Assembly (NCBI GenBank): GCA_012845835.1
Contig: JABAKD010000013.1
Location: 6,399,628 to 6,463,627, forward strand
DNA length: 64,000 bases
Reading direction: 5' to 3'
Source of the DNA: Undaria pinnatifida
Taxonomy: Eukaryota; Sar; Phaeophyceae; Laminariales; Alariaceae
In this document: in pieces, positions 20,783-32,193 of the stretch
Layout of the letters: each line of letters begins with the position of its first letter
Position numbering within the stretch: the stretch's first letter is position 1
Program-made: the position numbers and the translations under genes
The notes under the pieces: generated by a model
The model's database searches: none
The model's input: the letters and a program-made list of their open reading frames with translations, nothing else
Told to the model about the DNA's origin: nothing

Positions 20783-23700
20783 GTGAGTTTTTGCAGCAAT
20801 ACACAGCAGTAGCAGCAGTTATTGGGGTGTTGGTCGATGGTTGCACGAACAAGGTTCTGCAGGAGGAGAAGCTAGGGAGGGGGAGGTGTGGGGAACGTAT
20901 GCGCGGCGTGTTGATAAGATACGATGGACATATCGAGTTTGTCCGCGCTTGTTGCATTCCGAACTACCTGGTACTTATTTGACCCCTGGCTGCAGTACGT
21001 ATTATGTCATTAGCAGGAGGAGCAGTTGTTGGGGTGGTGTTGGAAGGAAAAAAGTGCACCAGAGGACACAGGAGTACCATACGTGCCTCGCAGCAGCAGC
21101 GGCACAGCAGTAGGAGTGTAGTAGTAATTATTAATAGTTTGTCCGCACATGTTGTGGTCTAACGTTGGTTCTTCGCTGTGATAGCGCCGGCGGCGCCGGC
21201 GAAACATATCCCATGGCGCCCGCGTTAGTATATAAACACACTGCTCGCGCGGTGCACATTTTAAGGGGGGGAGGATCCGTTCGTTTTTGCTGCCTGCTGC
21301 TGTCTGTTGCTGCGTGGGCAATTAGGCTAATGATTTAGCGGGGGAAGTTTCTCGTAGTCGCGTTTATTTTAGAAATAAAAATACACTCCAGCTGTGAGAC
21401 CGAATATTTTGTCGAAACTCATCTTTGCAAGCTGTGTGTGATACTCCGATCGCGCGTATTACGGGTTGTGTGTCCTGATGAAGGATTTTTTTTTTTTTTT
21501 TTTTCGCACACTTTTACTTTCCAGCTTCTGGACAAGCCGTGGTCACAAGTGCCGTCCCTTCTCCCACCCGGTTCTTGCCTTCGATTTTTATCGCGCATAG
21601 GGTTCAGCAATCCCACTGTTCGTCGATTTTTCATCGAGTGTTGCTAACTCACGCTCTCGCGCTTTCCGCAAGTCAATTTGTGCACAAGAAAAAGTCCCAA
21701 CGAATTTATACGAGTATGCACTCGGCGGGGATCGAACTCACGAAACTGACCTATACCAGGCTCGAGGATAACCTGATACGCCACCGGGGCGACCGCATGT
21801 AGGATATAGGTCGGCGACTCCCCTTTCAACTACAGTGTATTATGCACCGGCAACGAGATCAGATCTTGGGAGGTCACGTTGTAGACTTTTTACGTTGTAT
21901 TACACGCGCCGTGCTCGTTGTGTTGGTATTTCCCACCGCTCTGTACGCTGTTGTTATTCATGCTTGCTGTTGCTGCGCGGGCGAGTACTGATGCAGCTGG
22001 GAAGGTTGACCATCGCGTCACATTTGTTACATAAGCACACTCGATAAAAAATCGACGAGCAGTGGGATTGCTGAACCCTATGCACGATAAAAATTGAAGG
22101 CAAGAACCGGGGGGAAGAAGGGACGGCACCTGTGACCACGGCTTGTCCAGAAGCTGGAAAGTAGAAGTGTGAGAAAAAAGAAAAGAAAAACACAACATCG
22201 GCAGTGCTGCAGTAGTTGTTTGTGTTCCTTCCCCGGGTCTACGCTGGAAGTTCTCATTCCAAGGACATGCCGTACCAGGTAGTTTGTGTCGTTGCTGTCG
22301 ATGCATACCGCTATATAGATGCATAGATCGGTCGGCAACATATGATGCGCACATGAAGATATACCGGTTGAAGACAGCAGGCAGTTGCAGTCGCAAGCAC
22401 ATTCCTTTGCATAGCTGTTATTTATTGTTATTTGACTTGTCATCCAACAGGGTGCAGCGTTGCAGCGTTGCAGCGTTAGGAAAAATAATCCAGACAGTCC
22501 AGACCATGAAAGATAAAAAATGCAAACAACGAATCCAACAACAAAGAACTCCGAAAATACGAGATGCGCGTACATGTCCTGAGCCTACCCTCTCGAGCCA
22601 CCAGAGCCAAGTTCCCCCTCCTCTTGCGCTTCCGAAAAGACATCAAACGGTGATCCGCTGTCCAAATAAATGGTTGGTTTGTAGCCGCTGCGCGTATGAT
22701 TCGACGCGCAATAGGTTGTGCGGTATTCCTGCGTAACACCATTTACGCTACACATACCGCGTCAGCTGGGTGAAAGCGTTGCTCGTCCCCGATCATGCGG
22801 CGAAATAACAAGTTCGGCGACTGTTATATATGTATTGGTTTTAGTGTAGCTCGGACGGCGCACCCTCTTTCTCCAATGTGACATCTAGGTTCCAACCAGT
22901 ATTTCCGGGATCTTCAAGTGCTTGCCTTGAGAGAAGTGAAGAGGGGACTGCAAACGGCGATGGTAGTGGTCCCTCTGTACGCCGGTCGCCCCGGTGGCGT
23001 ATCAGGTTATCCTCGATCCTGGTATAGACTAGGTCAGTTTCGTGAATCGAGTCCCCCCGAGTGCATACTCGTATAAATTCGTATAGGAACTTTTTCTTGT
23101 GCGCAAATTAACTTGCGGAAAGCGCGAGAGCGTGAGTTAGCAATACTCGACGAGAAATCGACGAGCAGTGGGATTGCTAGACCGTATGCGCGATAACAAT
23201 TGAAGGCAAGAACCGGGGGAGATAAGGGAAGACACCTGTGACCACGGCTTGTCCAGAAGCTGGAAAGTAGAAGCGTAAATAAAAAAGTGCCGCTACGTGT
23301 AAGCCGGGGGAAAACCGGCACTTTATATGTTCTCATTTGTGCCAAAATATTCCACATACCCTAACGGGCAACCGGCACTGTAGAGGGACCTGCGGTGCCC
23401 TTTTGCCTTGACCCTCTCCCCTCCATGCCCGATGTACCCGCATGTATGTGCGCGTTTTTTCACTGAATCACCCCGTCCCTCCCTCGCGTGCCCCGTCCCG
23501 TATTCCCTCCGCCCGTCCGCCGGTCCGACTTTGCAGGGCAAGGAGGATAGGTGCGGGGATGAATCGGTGAGCACTATACAGCAGTGTAGCAGCAGTACAG
23601 GACATCATTTAAGAGTAGGGAGCAGGGTAAATAGGAGAGGCAATATGACACTGTATTTGCTTCGTATTTTACAGGAACAGGGAAGACCTCCGGGAGGCTT

Positions 23701-26179
23701 TGTACTAAAGTTTTAAGTGTAGTTGCACCCGCACTGAAGAAAGGAGTACTGCTGTAGAACAAACCCGCTTCAAAGTAAGAAACCCAGCCCGGATCGGTAT
23801 TTTTGTAAAGGCGCACGATGTTAAATACACGACACCATGTTTCTCCATGGCGAATATAGACTAAGAGCAGGATTTTTTAGGGTGTATTATAAAAAATGAA
23901 AATACACTCCAGCTGTGAGATCGAATGTTTTGTCGAAACTTAATCTTTGCAAGCTGTGTGTGATACTCCGATCGCGCGTATTATGGGTTGTGTGTCCTGT
24001 AGGTCGGCGACTCCCCTTGCAACTCGTACAGTGTAGCTATCAGGGTCAACTGGGTGATGTTAAGTCAGTCTGGCGCGGAAAATATAAAACCCGTTGATAT
24101 ATCCAGTAGCACAGCAACAAGATGCCCGTAACCGTATGATTGCAGAGATGCTAGGGTTACTCGTTCCATCAGTATGTGCAGGACGGTCACAAGTTAGGAA
24201 CTTGAAGTTGACAATAGGCTTTGACATATCATGGCACGTGGGCGTTAAAGCTGGGGACCTTGAAATTGAGAAGCTTGGCGTGCAAGGCACGTGATGGATC
24301 CGGGTCAAAAAATGTGTGGATGTTGTATTTATCCGCCCGCGTTGGGTGCTTGTTGAAGTTGCGGACCTTGCTGTTGAGAAGCTCGGAACTGTTCAACGTA
24401 GCATCTGGAAAACATGTGATAGGCACTCAAGCTGTGCAAGTGTTATGAGGTATCTCATGAGAGTAGGAACGGTCTCTAGAGCGACGCGTGGTCAATAATG
24501 GAATCACAGCGCAAGCATAGAATGAGTACCCCCCCCCCCCTTCATGATCACACCCCTCCCTTCCCCTCATTTATCCTTTCTCTCTACTCCCCTACGTCCC
24601 GTTGCCTAGGGTCCCACGGGCGACGTCCACGCATGGTACGATGAACGTATCCCACCCCCCACCTTTCCTTATGACTACTCCCTCCCCCCCCCCTGCACCT
24701 CCGTTCCGTTGGCAACTTATTATAGGACAACAGTGAAAACGAGGACCCCGAGTACCCCGGGATGAAGGAGAAGGTGCGTGAGGTCGCCAGGGAATGGCGC
24801 AGGGAGAACGACCTTCAGAAGACGAAGGTCGGCGAAATGGACGACGAAAAAAGGGTGAGCTAAACTTTGGAGAGGGAAAACCCAAGTTGATGATTGTTTC
24901 ACACAGCAAAGCATTTCGGATCCCAGGGGAAAACTGTCTTTAAAAGTGTCCCGAAATGCCAAGTAAATGTAAATTCAAATAAGAGGGAGACACATCAAGA
25001 GGGTAGTAGTCCGTTTCACCGCCACTATTACAAGTTTACCCAATTGCCTACCCAAACTAAGCCTTATGACACCCTCCCCCCCCCACGGGCCGGCGGGATA
25101 GCAGGTCGGCCGGATATACGGGCGGGCGTCTCACCAGATGCCTACCATAGCTAAGTCTTTCATTAAGTTTCACAACGCGCGCCCAGCGCAACAAGTACTC
25201 GTACTGTCACGCGCAGGTAGCCCGTTCTAAGATTTTGTCGGTCGCTACATGCTTGGGCTCCAAAAAAGATCGTATAATAGTGTGCGTTTCGACGAAATTC
25301 TCGATCCCACAGCAGCCGTGTCTTTATCGCAGTTTCTCACATGCCTCAGCTTACGCTGCTGAAGTAGTAACGGGGACCACCGATAGGGACAGCTCTCGCT
25401 ATCACGGCAACGACACGCCAGAAAAACAGCTGGATTGCGAATGCAATGGAGTTAAATTGACGCTCGACATGTATGAAAATACGTGGGAGTGTGGTGAGCT
25501 TAGTTTTATTTTGCCCCAATCCGCCGGAGGATGTAACTGTAGTCTAATCGAATATTCACACAAGGATTTTAAATTGCTTGTTTTTCCTCCGCCTTTTTGT
25601 TTATAGGCACTCTTCGGCAGTTACATACGCCCTTGCACCATGACGATCTACATCATCTTCGTCTACATCAAATGTCTGTCGATATAACATCATGTAGACT
25701 ATATAGATCATTAGATATATACAGTATATATACTGTAATCAGGTGTGCAGATAAGTTGATATTGAAGCATGGGCGAGATGAGTTCTTGTGGCAACAACCA
25801 ACGAAATCCCTCGAAAATCCCGACTAAATTCGACGAGATCTCAACCAATCACACGTTTCCTTCAAGCAACAAATGACACCAAATTTTTCAACCACTCAAG
25901 ATGACACGAACAAAAATCCCAACCAATCAAATGACACGAAAATAAAATAAAAATCACGAAAACTCTACCAACTTCCCTCCCTCCCCCCCCCCCCCTCTCT
26001 CTTCTACATTTCCCTCCTTCCCCCCCTCTCTCCCGCATTCGCAGGAGGAGATAAGAGCGCTTCTCAAGGAAACCCGTAAGGAGTACAGGCGGGACCACCG
26101 GAAGGAAGAGAGGAAAGACGCAAGGAGGGAGGAGAGGAGGGAGGAGAGGAGGGAGGAGAGGAGGGAGGAGCGGGGCTGA
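20549..26179 (+). CDS. Small His/Gly/Lys-rich, RRE-tailed charged protein, four exons
   Basis: Exons 20549-20782, 23537-23566, 24726-24854 and 26045-26179 (TGA) join in phase 0 throughout. Donors are GTGAGT, GTGAGC and GTGAGC, and acceptors are TTTGCAG, TTATAG and TTCGCAG. The product is 175 aa. It opens with a His/Gly/Lys/Arg/Glu-rich segment (HGKGHGHRHGRK, then repeated GRHGK units), has an acidic linker and a helical charged middle (MKEKVREVAREWRREN), and ends in repeated ARREERREERREE. There is almost no hydrophobic residue, no signal peptide and no membrane span. Histidine clusters suggest metal or nucleic-acid binding, but that is only inference. I recognise no family. A pyrimidine-rich tract precedes acceptors 3 and 4. 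Confidence 0.65.
21365..21490 (+). repeat. Repeat family R3, copy
   Basis: AATACACTCCAGCTGTGAGA, then TTTTGTCGAAACTCATC and TTGCAAGCTGTGTGTGATAC. It is nearly identical to 23885-24010 and abuts a SINE copy. Confidence 0.75.
21484..21802 (-). mobile_element. tRNA-derived SINE, copy 1
   Basis: The minus strand begins with GTGGCGTATCAGGTTATCC (A-box-like TGGCGTATCAGG). About 45 bases later comes GAGTTCGATCCCC (B box). A roughly 230-bp body follows, shared with copies at 22975 and 60005, and an A-rich tail shows as a T18 run on the plus strand. Head, body and tail fit a Pol III SINE. It lies in intron 1 of the His-rich protein gene. Confidence 0.75.
22023..22195 (+). mobile_element. tRNA-derived SINE, 5'-truncated copy
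   Basis: It contains only the body, ATCGACGAGCAGTGGGATTG to AAGCTGGAAAGTAGAAGTG, plus an A-rich tail. The tRNA-like head is missing, as expected of truncated reverse transcription. Confidence 0.7.
22975..23292 (+). mobile_element. tRNA-derived SINE, copy 3
   Basis: The head GGTGGCGTATCAGGTTATCC (A box at about 22995-23006) is followed by a degenerate B box near 23044, then the full body and an A-rich end. It opposes copy 1. Confidence 0.75.
23537..23566 (+). CDS. His-rich protein gene, exon 2 (30-bp microexon)
   Basis: Acceptor CCGACTTTGCAG, donor TCG|GTGAGC, ten codons reading GKEDRCGDES, phase 0. It keeps the acidic, charged character. It is supported by splice sites and phase only. Confidence 0.5.
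23885..24010 (+). repeat. Repeat family R3, copy
   Basis: Near-identical to the copy at 21365, from AATACACTCCAGCTGTGAGA through TTGCAAGCTGTGTGTGATAC to GGGTTGTGTGTCCTG. Confidence 0.75.
24726..24854 (+). CDS. His-rich protein gene, exon 3
   Basis: Acceptor TTATTATAG, donor AGG|GTGAGC, 43 codons in phase 0. It reads DNSENEDPEYPG, then MKEKVREVAREWRRENDLQK and ends GEMDDEKR. It is likely an amphipathic charged helix. Confidence 0.7.
25000..25140 (+). repeat. Repeat family R5, copy 3
   Basis: TAGTAGTCCGTTTCACC, then TACCCAAACTAAGCCTTATG, GGCGGGATAGCAGGTCGGCC and TATACGGGCGGG match the copy at 16925. Confidence 0.7.
26045..26179 (+). CDS. His-rich protein gene, exon 4 (terminal)
   Basis: The acceptor CGCATTCGCAG follows a 60-base pyrimidine tract. 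It reads EEIRALLKETRKEYRRDHRK, then KDARREERREERREE and ends ERG before TGA. The RREE repeat is coded by a 15-base AGGAGGGAGGAGAGG-type unit, so its length may vary between individuals. Confidence 0.72.
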   Translation, partial: EEIRALLKETRKEYRRDHRKEERKDARREERREERREERREERG

Positions 26180-26274
26180 GCAACCTCCGGCCTAGGTGTA
26201 TCCAATCCCATGGCATACCCATCGCTCACCGACGCCGTGGTGTGCCATGCGTGCACATACTGATGGAACGAGTG

Positions 26275-26570
26275 CTGTCATCCCCAGCGTTTGGTTGGTT
26301 GGCCGGCTGGTCGGTCTGCGCGTGGAGGCTGGCTGGTCGGTCTGTTCCGTGTGTGGCTGGTCGGTTGGCTGCCTGGTCGGTATGTTCGTGTTGTGCCGAT
26401 TGGGTGCTCGCGATTCGTCATGACGGTACGTCGGGGTCGACAAGCGTTGAATTGACTCCATATTCTTGGTTGGGCGGTGGTTGGTTGTTCGATTTGTTAG
26501 TTGGGCGCTGATTGGCTGTCTGTGAGCTGTTCTTCAGATGCTGATTGGCTGTCCGTATTGTTCGTCGAGC
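26275..26570. repeat. Degenerate GGTTGGTYGG array
   Basis: Imperfect GGTTGGTTGGCCGGCTGG and TTGGTCGGTCTG units. It resembles the array near 52.8-53.3 kb. Confidence 0.65.
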
Positions 26571-27511
26571 GCTGAGGGGTGTATGCCTTGCCAACGTCAA
26601 GTAGTATGGTAATGGCGCAAGACTCTTTTTGAGTGGCGCTCAGGAGTCGGGAGTGGTTGGTCCTTGAGAGTCGATGTGTTGGGTTGCCCCACAATGGTAG
26701 AGCTTGTGATACTGCCGCAGTATCTAACCGTATACGCATAAAATAAGAGTGGTGCGAGTATCCTACTCGGGCTCGTTCAGCGCGCAAGCCTGCGGGGGTC
26801 TTCACCGAAAATACGAGACAGGTTGCGTTTAGACGCCGTTCAATTAACGGGGTTGCCCGAGGGGAAGGGGGGGGGTGGGGGGGGGCTGAGATGCGGCACA
26901 CGTATCATGTCAGGGGGTGGGGGGGGGGGGTGGGGGCGAAGAGCTGGTCTGAATAGATTCGGCTGTTTATGTCAAATGAACACTAGATCCCGAAACGCGA
27001 TGATGAGCCTCCCTTGCGTTCGTGATTTCTGGGGGAATGTATACCTTGTATGCAGGGCCTCTTGCATGACACTACGTCTGAGATAAAACGCCGACTGGAG
27101 TGCATAGGGAGGGGAAGGGGAAGACTTCGAATCGCGGGTGGGGTAGAAATGCGCACACGCGGGGGAGGTTTTGGGGGGGGGAGACGCTCGTATAGCGTGC
27201 AAGAAATAGGGTTGGGGAGGTAAGCGCGAAGTTCACCGGACCGGTGTTATTTCTTTGGCGGGGGGGGCAGAAAGAAGATATCGTACCAGGCGAGGTTTGT
27301 GGGGCTGCGTGGATCCATCTGTTGTTGGACAACATCATCTGTGGGTGTTTTTTGCCGTTTGGCCGTGGACGGGCTGCGCTGCTATTAGTAGTGAGTCTGC
27401 AGTCTCCCGTCAGCTACTGTGTTTGTCGCCGGTGTGTTTCCATCGAAAACGTTCGAGTTCACGTTACTAAATAATACAAAAATATTATATGCACCTCCCT
27501 TGTACCTGGTA

Positions 27512-29117
27512 CATTTTTATTAGGGCAGACGACAGAGATCGGTATACCGCCACCGTTCCGCGCCAACGTGCGGTACAGCAGAATACACCTAGGTTTTTGA
27601 CCCCGATCCGCGACGCTGATTGGTCAACTTAGCCTCGTACCGGTTTTTGACACCAACTCTATGCGGTATATCGTACGGCGGCTTCTCAGCTCAGCCGTCA
27701 CCGTTTCCTGACGCGATCCATATCGCTTTCTGTCGCAAAATGCACTTATGCGGACGGACTTTGCCCCAGGCTCTTCACGGCCCATAGCCTTTCAGTTTCC
27801 GAGATCGAATATCAACCATGGGCACAGCGTCATGTATTAATAGCATCCATAGAACGACGCGCTTTCATATTCCTTATATTTCGGATCCTTTCAGAGCAAA
27901 TTGCAACAACACCCCTTCCGCACACAACACGAACCGCTGCTCAACCATGCATAGCTCGCACCATACTTCCGTAGCTCGCACACCCCACGTACACGCATCG
28001 TTGTTGTTGTTGCTGTTGCTGTTGGTTTGTGTTGGGTTGCTGGTGTTGTTGTTGTTGTTGTTGTTTTCACATTAACTCGCATCAAGTCCGTGGTCACAGG
28101 ACAGGCTCCAGTAAATTGGGTGAGGTATGGATGGATGGCAGGGAAAAAATGCGGCAAAGGAACAAAGAGGGAGTGACGGTCGTCCCGCTACATGCGAACG
28201 GCCCTGTTGGCCCACACATACACCCGGTGACATCCGCCGTCCGCCTTCCGAGTTCATACACCGCACTATGTTGAAATCAACGCAAGGAGAAGACGCCACC
28301 ACTTGAACTTGGTAGTCAAGAACTTGGGCACACGCGGAAAATAACCTATAGTCTAATACACAACCCAGATGCCCTAAAATCTATTAAACAAAAAAGAGGT
28401 TCTTGAGTGGTGGTGCCGTCTGTGTGGTCGTACGCTGTTGCTGGTTATGTGTACACGAAACAACGGCTTTCGACTATTAGACTATTATTGAAATGTGTGG
28501 ACGTTGAAAATATCGAGGGTATGTAGTCTAGTCTTGTACATAGCCTTCTACATGCAGTTTTGTAGCCGTGTCGTCAGTCTACCGACACAGACATGGTCGG
28601 GTAGGTTTGTTTTAGCCGAAGGCACAAGAGGTATGGATGCATGCTCCGGCTTAGAAGCGTTTTGCCGAGGCGAGGAAGATGAGTTGGTGAGTGTCAAAAA
28701 GTAAGATGCGTTGGGGGTATAATAGGTATATATAGTCTATGCATATCTCTGGAGGAATCCGAAATATGAAGGAATAGCAAAGCGCGTCGTTCTATAAATG
28801 CTACATGACGTTGTGCCCATGGTTGAGATTCGGTCGGAAATTGAAAGGCCATGTTGGGCCGTGAATAGCCTGGGGCAAAGTCGGTCCGCATGGTGTGTTT
28901 TGCGACAGAAAGCGTTATGGGTCGCGTCACGAAACGGTGACGGCCGAGCTGAGAAGCCGCGGTATACGATATACCGCAAGGAGTTGGCGTCAAAACCCGG
29001 TACGAGGCTGAGTTGATCAACCGGCGTCGCGGATCGGGGTCAAAAACCTAGCTGTACCGCACGTTGGCGCGGAATGGTGGCGGTATACCGATCTCTGTCG
29101 TCTTCCAATAAATAAAG
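27512..29117. mobile_element. 1.6-kb inverted-repeat DNA transposon, non-autonomous
   Basis: About 380 bp at the left (27512-27897) recurs in inverse orientation at the right (28747-29117). Matching landmarks are AGACGACAGAGATCGG, GGTTTTTGACCCCGATCCGC and CCATGGGCACAG / CATGGTTGAGATTCGG. TA flanks both ends (27510-27511 and 29118-29119), so a TA target duplication is possible. The ends are similar but imperfect. The roughly 850-bp centre has a GTTGTT run and no transposase-like frame. Confidence 0.75.
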
Positions 29118-29689
29118 TACAGTAGTGGGTGGCCCCGTTTAAGGTACCCCGATATAAGGAGAAAAGCTACATGTAGGGGATCTCAAAGTTATTCTCACCG
29201 TTGTTTCCCACGGTAAGGGACCGCGTCCCTTATTATAGTGTACGCAGCACTCAACCCGTTACGGGCCGGAAACTGTGGTCGGGGACAAAATTACTTGGAA
29301 ATAGTGTGGGGTACATTTTGGGGTATTAAAAGGGTTAATGAGGGGAACATCTACCTCTCAACACGGGCGACTGCACGGTCCCACTTACAAAAACGCCTCT
29401 TGCGTCGCTACAAAACTGGATAACGTGCTCCCCAAGTGCCCGGACAAAAACAGTCGGCTCCACTTTAAGGACCAGGTTTCTTAAGGAAAGGCTACACATT
29501 GCTAAGGAATGTCGGGATATTAGGGACCCTGCCGACCCGATGCACTATGGCCCATTAAAAGGAGTCCACCTACTGCAGTATCCTGTCATACCTGGTACAT
29601 GGTACCAAATAGGGACCACATATACATAGAGCGCGAACGCCTATGAATATATGTGAAGGACATCATAGTTCCCGTATGTCCATCGGTGC

Positions 29690-29808
29690 AATTGTGCGTG
29701 TTCCACGGTGTATGACACATAGGCACCACACCCTGTCCTCCACACATTTCCACGGTGTACGATACAAACAAACGTACAACTACCCCGTCCTCCACAAACA
29801 TACACCAA
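29690..29808. repeat. Short tandem duplication
   Basis: TTCCACGGTGTA-GA followed by CCGTCCTCCACA-like sequence occurs twice at about 55-bp spacing. Confidence 0.5.
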
Positions 29809-30035
29809 ATTGACCGCAAGCAACAATTAATAACCCTCCGGGGAGGAACAGCAGTTAGTTTAGGGTCCCACAAACAGAAGACACAGCAGGGATTGATTGC
29901 AATGCCAGGTACACAGCGTATTACAGTAACCGTTGAGTAAGTGCTGCACCCCCCACGCGATCTCCAAAAAAAAACACAAAATTAGGCCCACACAACAACA
30001 ACACGATATTTTCCACGACGACGGACGCCGGCTAC

Positions 30036-30226
30036 GATAGAGATGCGCCCCCTCACTTGATCAGCTCTGTACATACAGGTCTCTCCCCCAAAGACTTGAT
30101 TTCGATAAAGATGCGCCCCTCACTTGATCAGCTCTGTACTGGTCTCTCCCCCAAATACTTGATTACGATAGGGACGCGCCCTCACTTGACCAGCTCTGTA
30201 CCTCTCCCCCAAAAGACTTGCTTGTA
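30036..30226. repeat. Three-copy tandem repeat, 63-68 bp
   Basis: Units begin near 30036, 30104 and 30167. Each carries GATGCGCCC-CACTTGATCA, GCTCTGTAC and GGTCTCTCCCCCAAA-ACTT. Confidence 0.85.
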
Positions 30227-30235
30227 GAGAAAACC

Positions 30236-30460
30236 GAGGAAGCGTGCTACGATAATAGAGGTATCAGTTTTCGTCAGAAATGGTTTCTGAACGACAAGGC
30301 TCCTTACATCACAAATCGTCGGAAATACGCCAAAAAAAAAAATCGCCTGATTCTCGTTGTGTGCCCTCGAGGCCATGTGGGATGTTTTTTCATCCGGGTA
30401 CGAGGCAGTTTTTTTTCTTTCTTCTTCAAATCAGTTTTTTGGGCGAGAGGTCTATGATGG
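30236..30460 (+). repeat. Repeat family R4, copy
   Basis: GTGCTACGATAATAGAGG, TTTCTGAACGACAAGGCTCC, AATCGTCGGAAATACGCC and TTTTTTCATCCGG match 38993-39210 in order. Its start also matches 63903-64000. Confidence 0.7.
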
Positions 30461-30849
30461 AGAATTGAGGAAAACCCCTCAGGAAAAAAAAGTAGCCCCC
30501 CACCTCTATTGTAGCGCGCGTCTTTTTTTCAAATTGATCAACATACTCATGGCAGGCCTATAATATTGCATGCTAAAAGAAAGAAAAAGAAAATGATATT
30601 CTGACCGATCTTGGGCTAAGGTGGGTTAAGGAGCGCGCCGTTAAAACGCAGAAAAAAAAAACGTGGCCAAAAAAGCGATACAGCAGTACCTCTATCGTAT
30701 ATGGTATACACCGCTCGTCCATGCCCAGCCGCATGAATAAAAAAACGTTTTCCGCGCAAATTTTTATTGATAAACGTCTTCGCATCACCCTGCGGACCCT
30801 AGTAATACTATAATAGCTGGTACTACAAGGAGAGTCTTCGACCTATACG

Positions 30850-30965
30850 ACATCCTTCATGAGGACATGCGCACCCCGTGACATATGCGATCGCAGCATC
30901 ACACACAGCGTGCAGAGGGGAGTTTCCACGAAATCCTCGACCTCACAGCCGCACAGTAGTAGTGT
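30850..30965 (-). repeat. Repeat family R3, copy
   Basis: It starts CATCCTTCATGAGGACA, continues ATGCGATCGCAGCATCACAC and ends CCTCACAGCCGC. It matches 61655-61775 and, inverted, the 21.4-kb copy. Confidence 0.65.
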
Positions 30966-30967
30966 AT

Positions 30968-31062
30968 GTTCAATGTTGAACAAAAACGCACAGCAAAACA
31001 ACACACCACGTATCTGTTCAGTGTTGAACAAAAATGCACAGCAAAACAACACACCACGTATT
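30968..31062. repeat. 48-bp tandem duplication
   Basis: Units 30968-31015 and 31016-31062 share GTTCA-TGTTGAACAAAAA and AACAACACACCACGTAT with few differences. Confidence 0.85.
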
Positions 31063-32037
31063 AGTCTACACACAGAAACACAACAGAATCGGCGGAAAGC
31101 CCCTCTGTCCGCGAATGTAAGGGGCCGCTTGAGTATCACTATGAACACAAATGCCTTTCATCTTTCCGGGGAGAGCGACGCAGGTACATCCAGCAGTGAG
31201 TTGTTGTGGTAGTTAACCCCTTTAGAGCCCCCGAACCCCTCCCTATACTAAATCCAAGTATTTTTGTACCCCAAAACGGGTTTCCAGTTGTAAAGGGGTT
31301 AAGGATATGACAACGCGACTAACGAAACGAACTGTTCACACCTGCCTAGGCATATACAGCCGTGGTCCTTCATCACGAGTAGCGCGGTTCCTTTTGCCGC
31401 ATCACAATGCCCGCCCAAAAAACGGAACCTCGATATATTCCGGGATGGCCATGTACCGGGTACTCTTGAAGGACCACATCGTAGTGGCACGCGCTTTCAC
31501 CGCACTGCAGTGGGCCAGGGCTACCGCAGTGGGCGGGTAACCCCAACTTCACCGCACCGGCCTTTTCTTTTTTTTTTTTTTTTTCATCCTCCGGCGGATA
31601 GGGGAAAAAGAAAAAAGAATAAAGAAAAAAGCTAAAGCTCACCAAACTTTCGCGTATTTTCCACCGCTCGGGATGGAGGGCTTCTTTCTGTATCTCGCTG
31701 ACAAATTGACCTTGAGGGCGATTTTCTTTCTTGGCGCAGCGTAGTTTACCCCATCCCATTGCGGACACATACCTCATATAATGTAAACAGCAACGAAAAA
31801 GCGTAAGGTCGCCCGCAAAATAAACCGGGGGGGTCACTCGCGCGAGTGACCGACCCCCGAGTGACCGCAAAAAAAAGCTCTGGAAAGTGACCTCCCTACC
31901 GTAGCTTGGTCTGTCATGTTGTGATCTTCACGGCACTGAACTAGGGTACCGCAATAACGCGCCACCACCGCGAGTGCCCTATCTACGATAACAGTCGATC
32001 CGTTGAGGCGGCGAGCTCTACTGCAGATCGCGGCGAG

Positions 32038-32193
32038 TCACGAGTACGACAGCAGCACCTCGGACAGGAAGCGAACGAGGTTCTTCTCGGTGAACTTCTC
32101 CGGCACGGCCATGACCGGCCCACTGGAAGTAACCTGCACCTCGTAGGTGTCGCACTTAGCCCTCAGCACGAGAACAACCGTGCTCCACAATCC
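32038..32193 (-). CDS. DUF4460 gene, exon 5 (terminal)
   Basis: Acceptor AACTGCGCAG, phase 0. It reads GLWSTVVLVLRAKCDTYEVQ and on to FLSEVLLSYS before TGA, 51 codons. A partial copy of its first 43 bases lies 1.8 kb upstream (sense) at 33982. Confidence 0.75.
   Translation of the reverse strand, partial: GLWSTVVLVLRAKCDTYEVQVTSSGPVMAVPEKFTEKNLVRFLSEVLLSYS

Larger units (their letters stand above)
26180..32037. other. Gene-poor region between two convergent genes
   Basis: It separates the 3' ends of the His-rich (plus) and DUF4460 (minus) genes. It holds a GGTTGGT array, several G runs (26860-27240), the inverted-repeat element, short tandem arrays and R3/R4 copies. The rest shows no supported exon. 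Confidence 0.6.

Noticed and set aside
28615-28686. Possible plus-strand exon ending in a GTGAGT donor
   Set aside because: It lies within the centre of the inverted-repeat element, has no partner exon in phase and no family resemblance.
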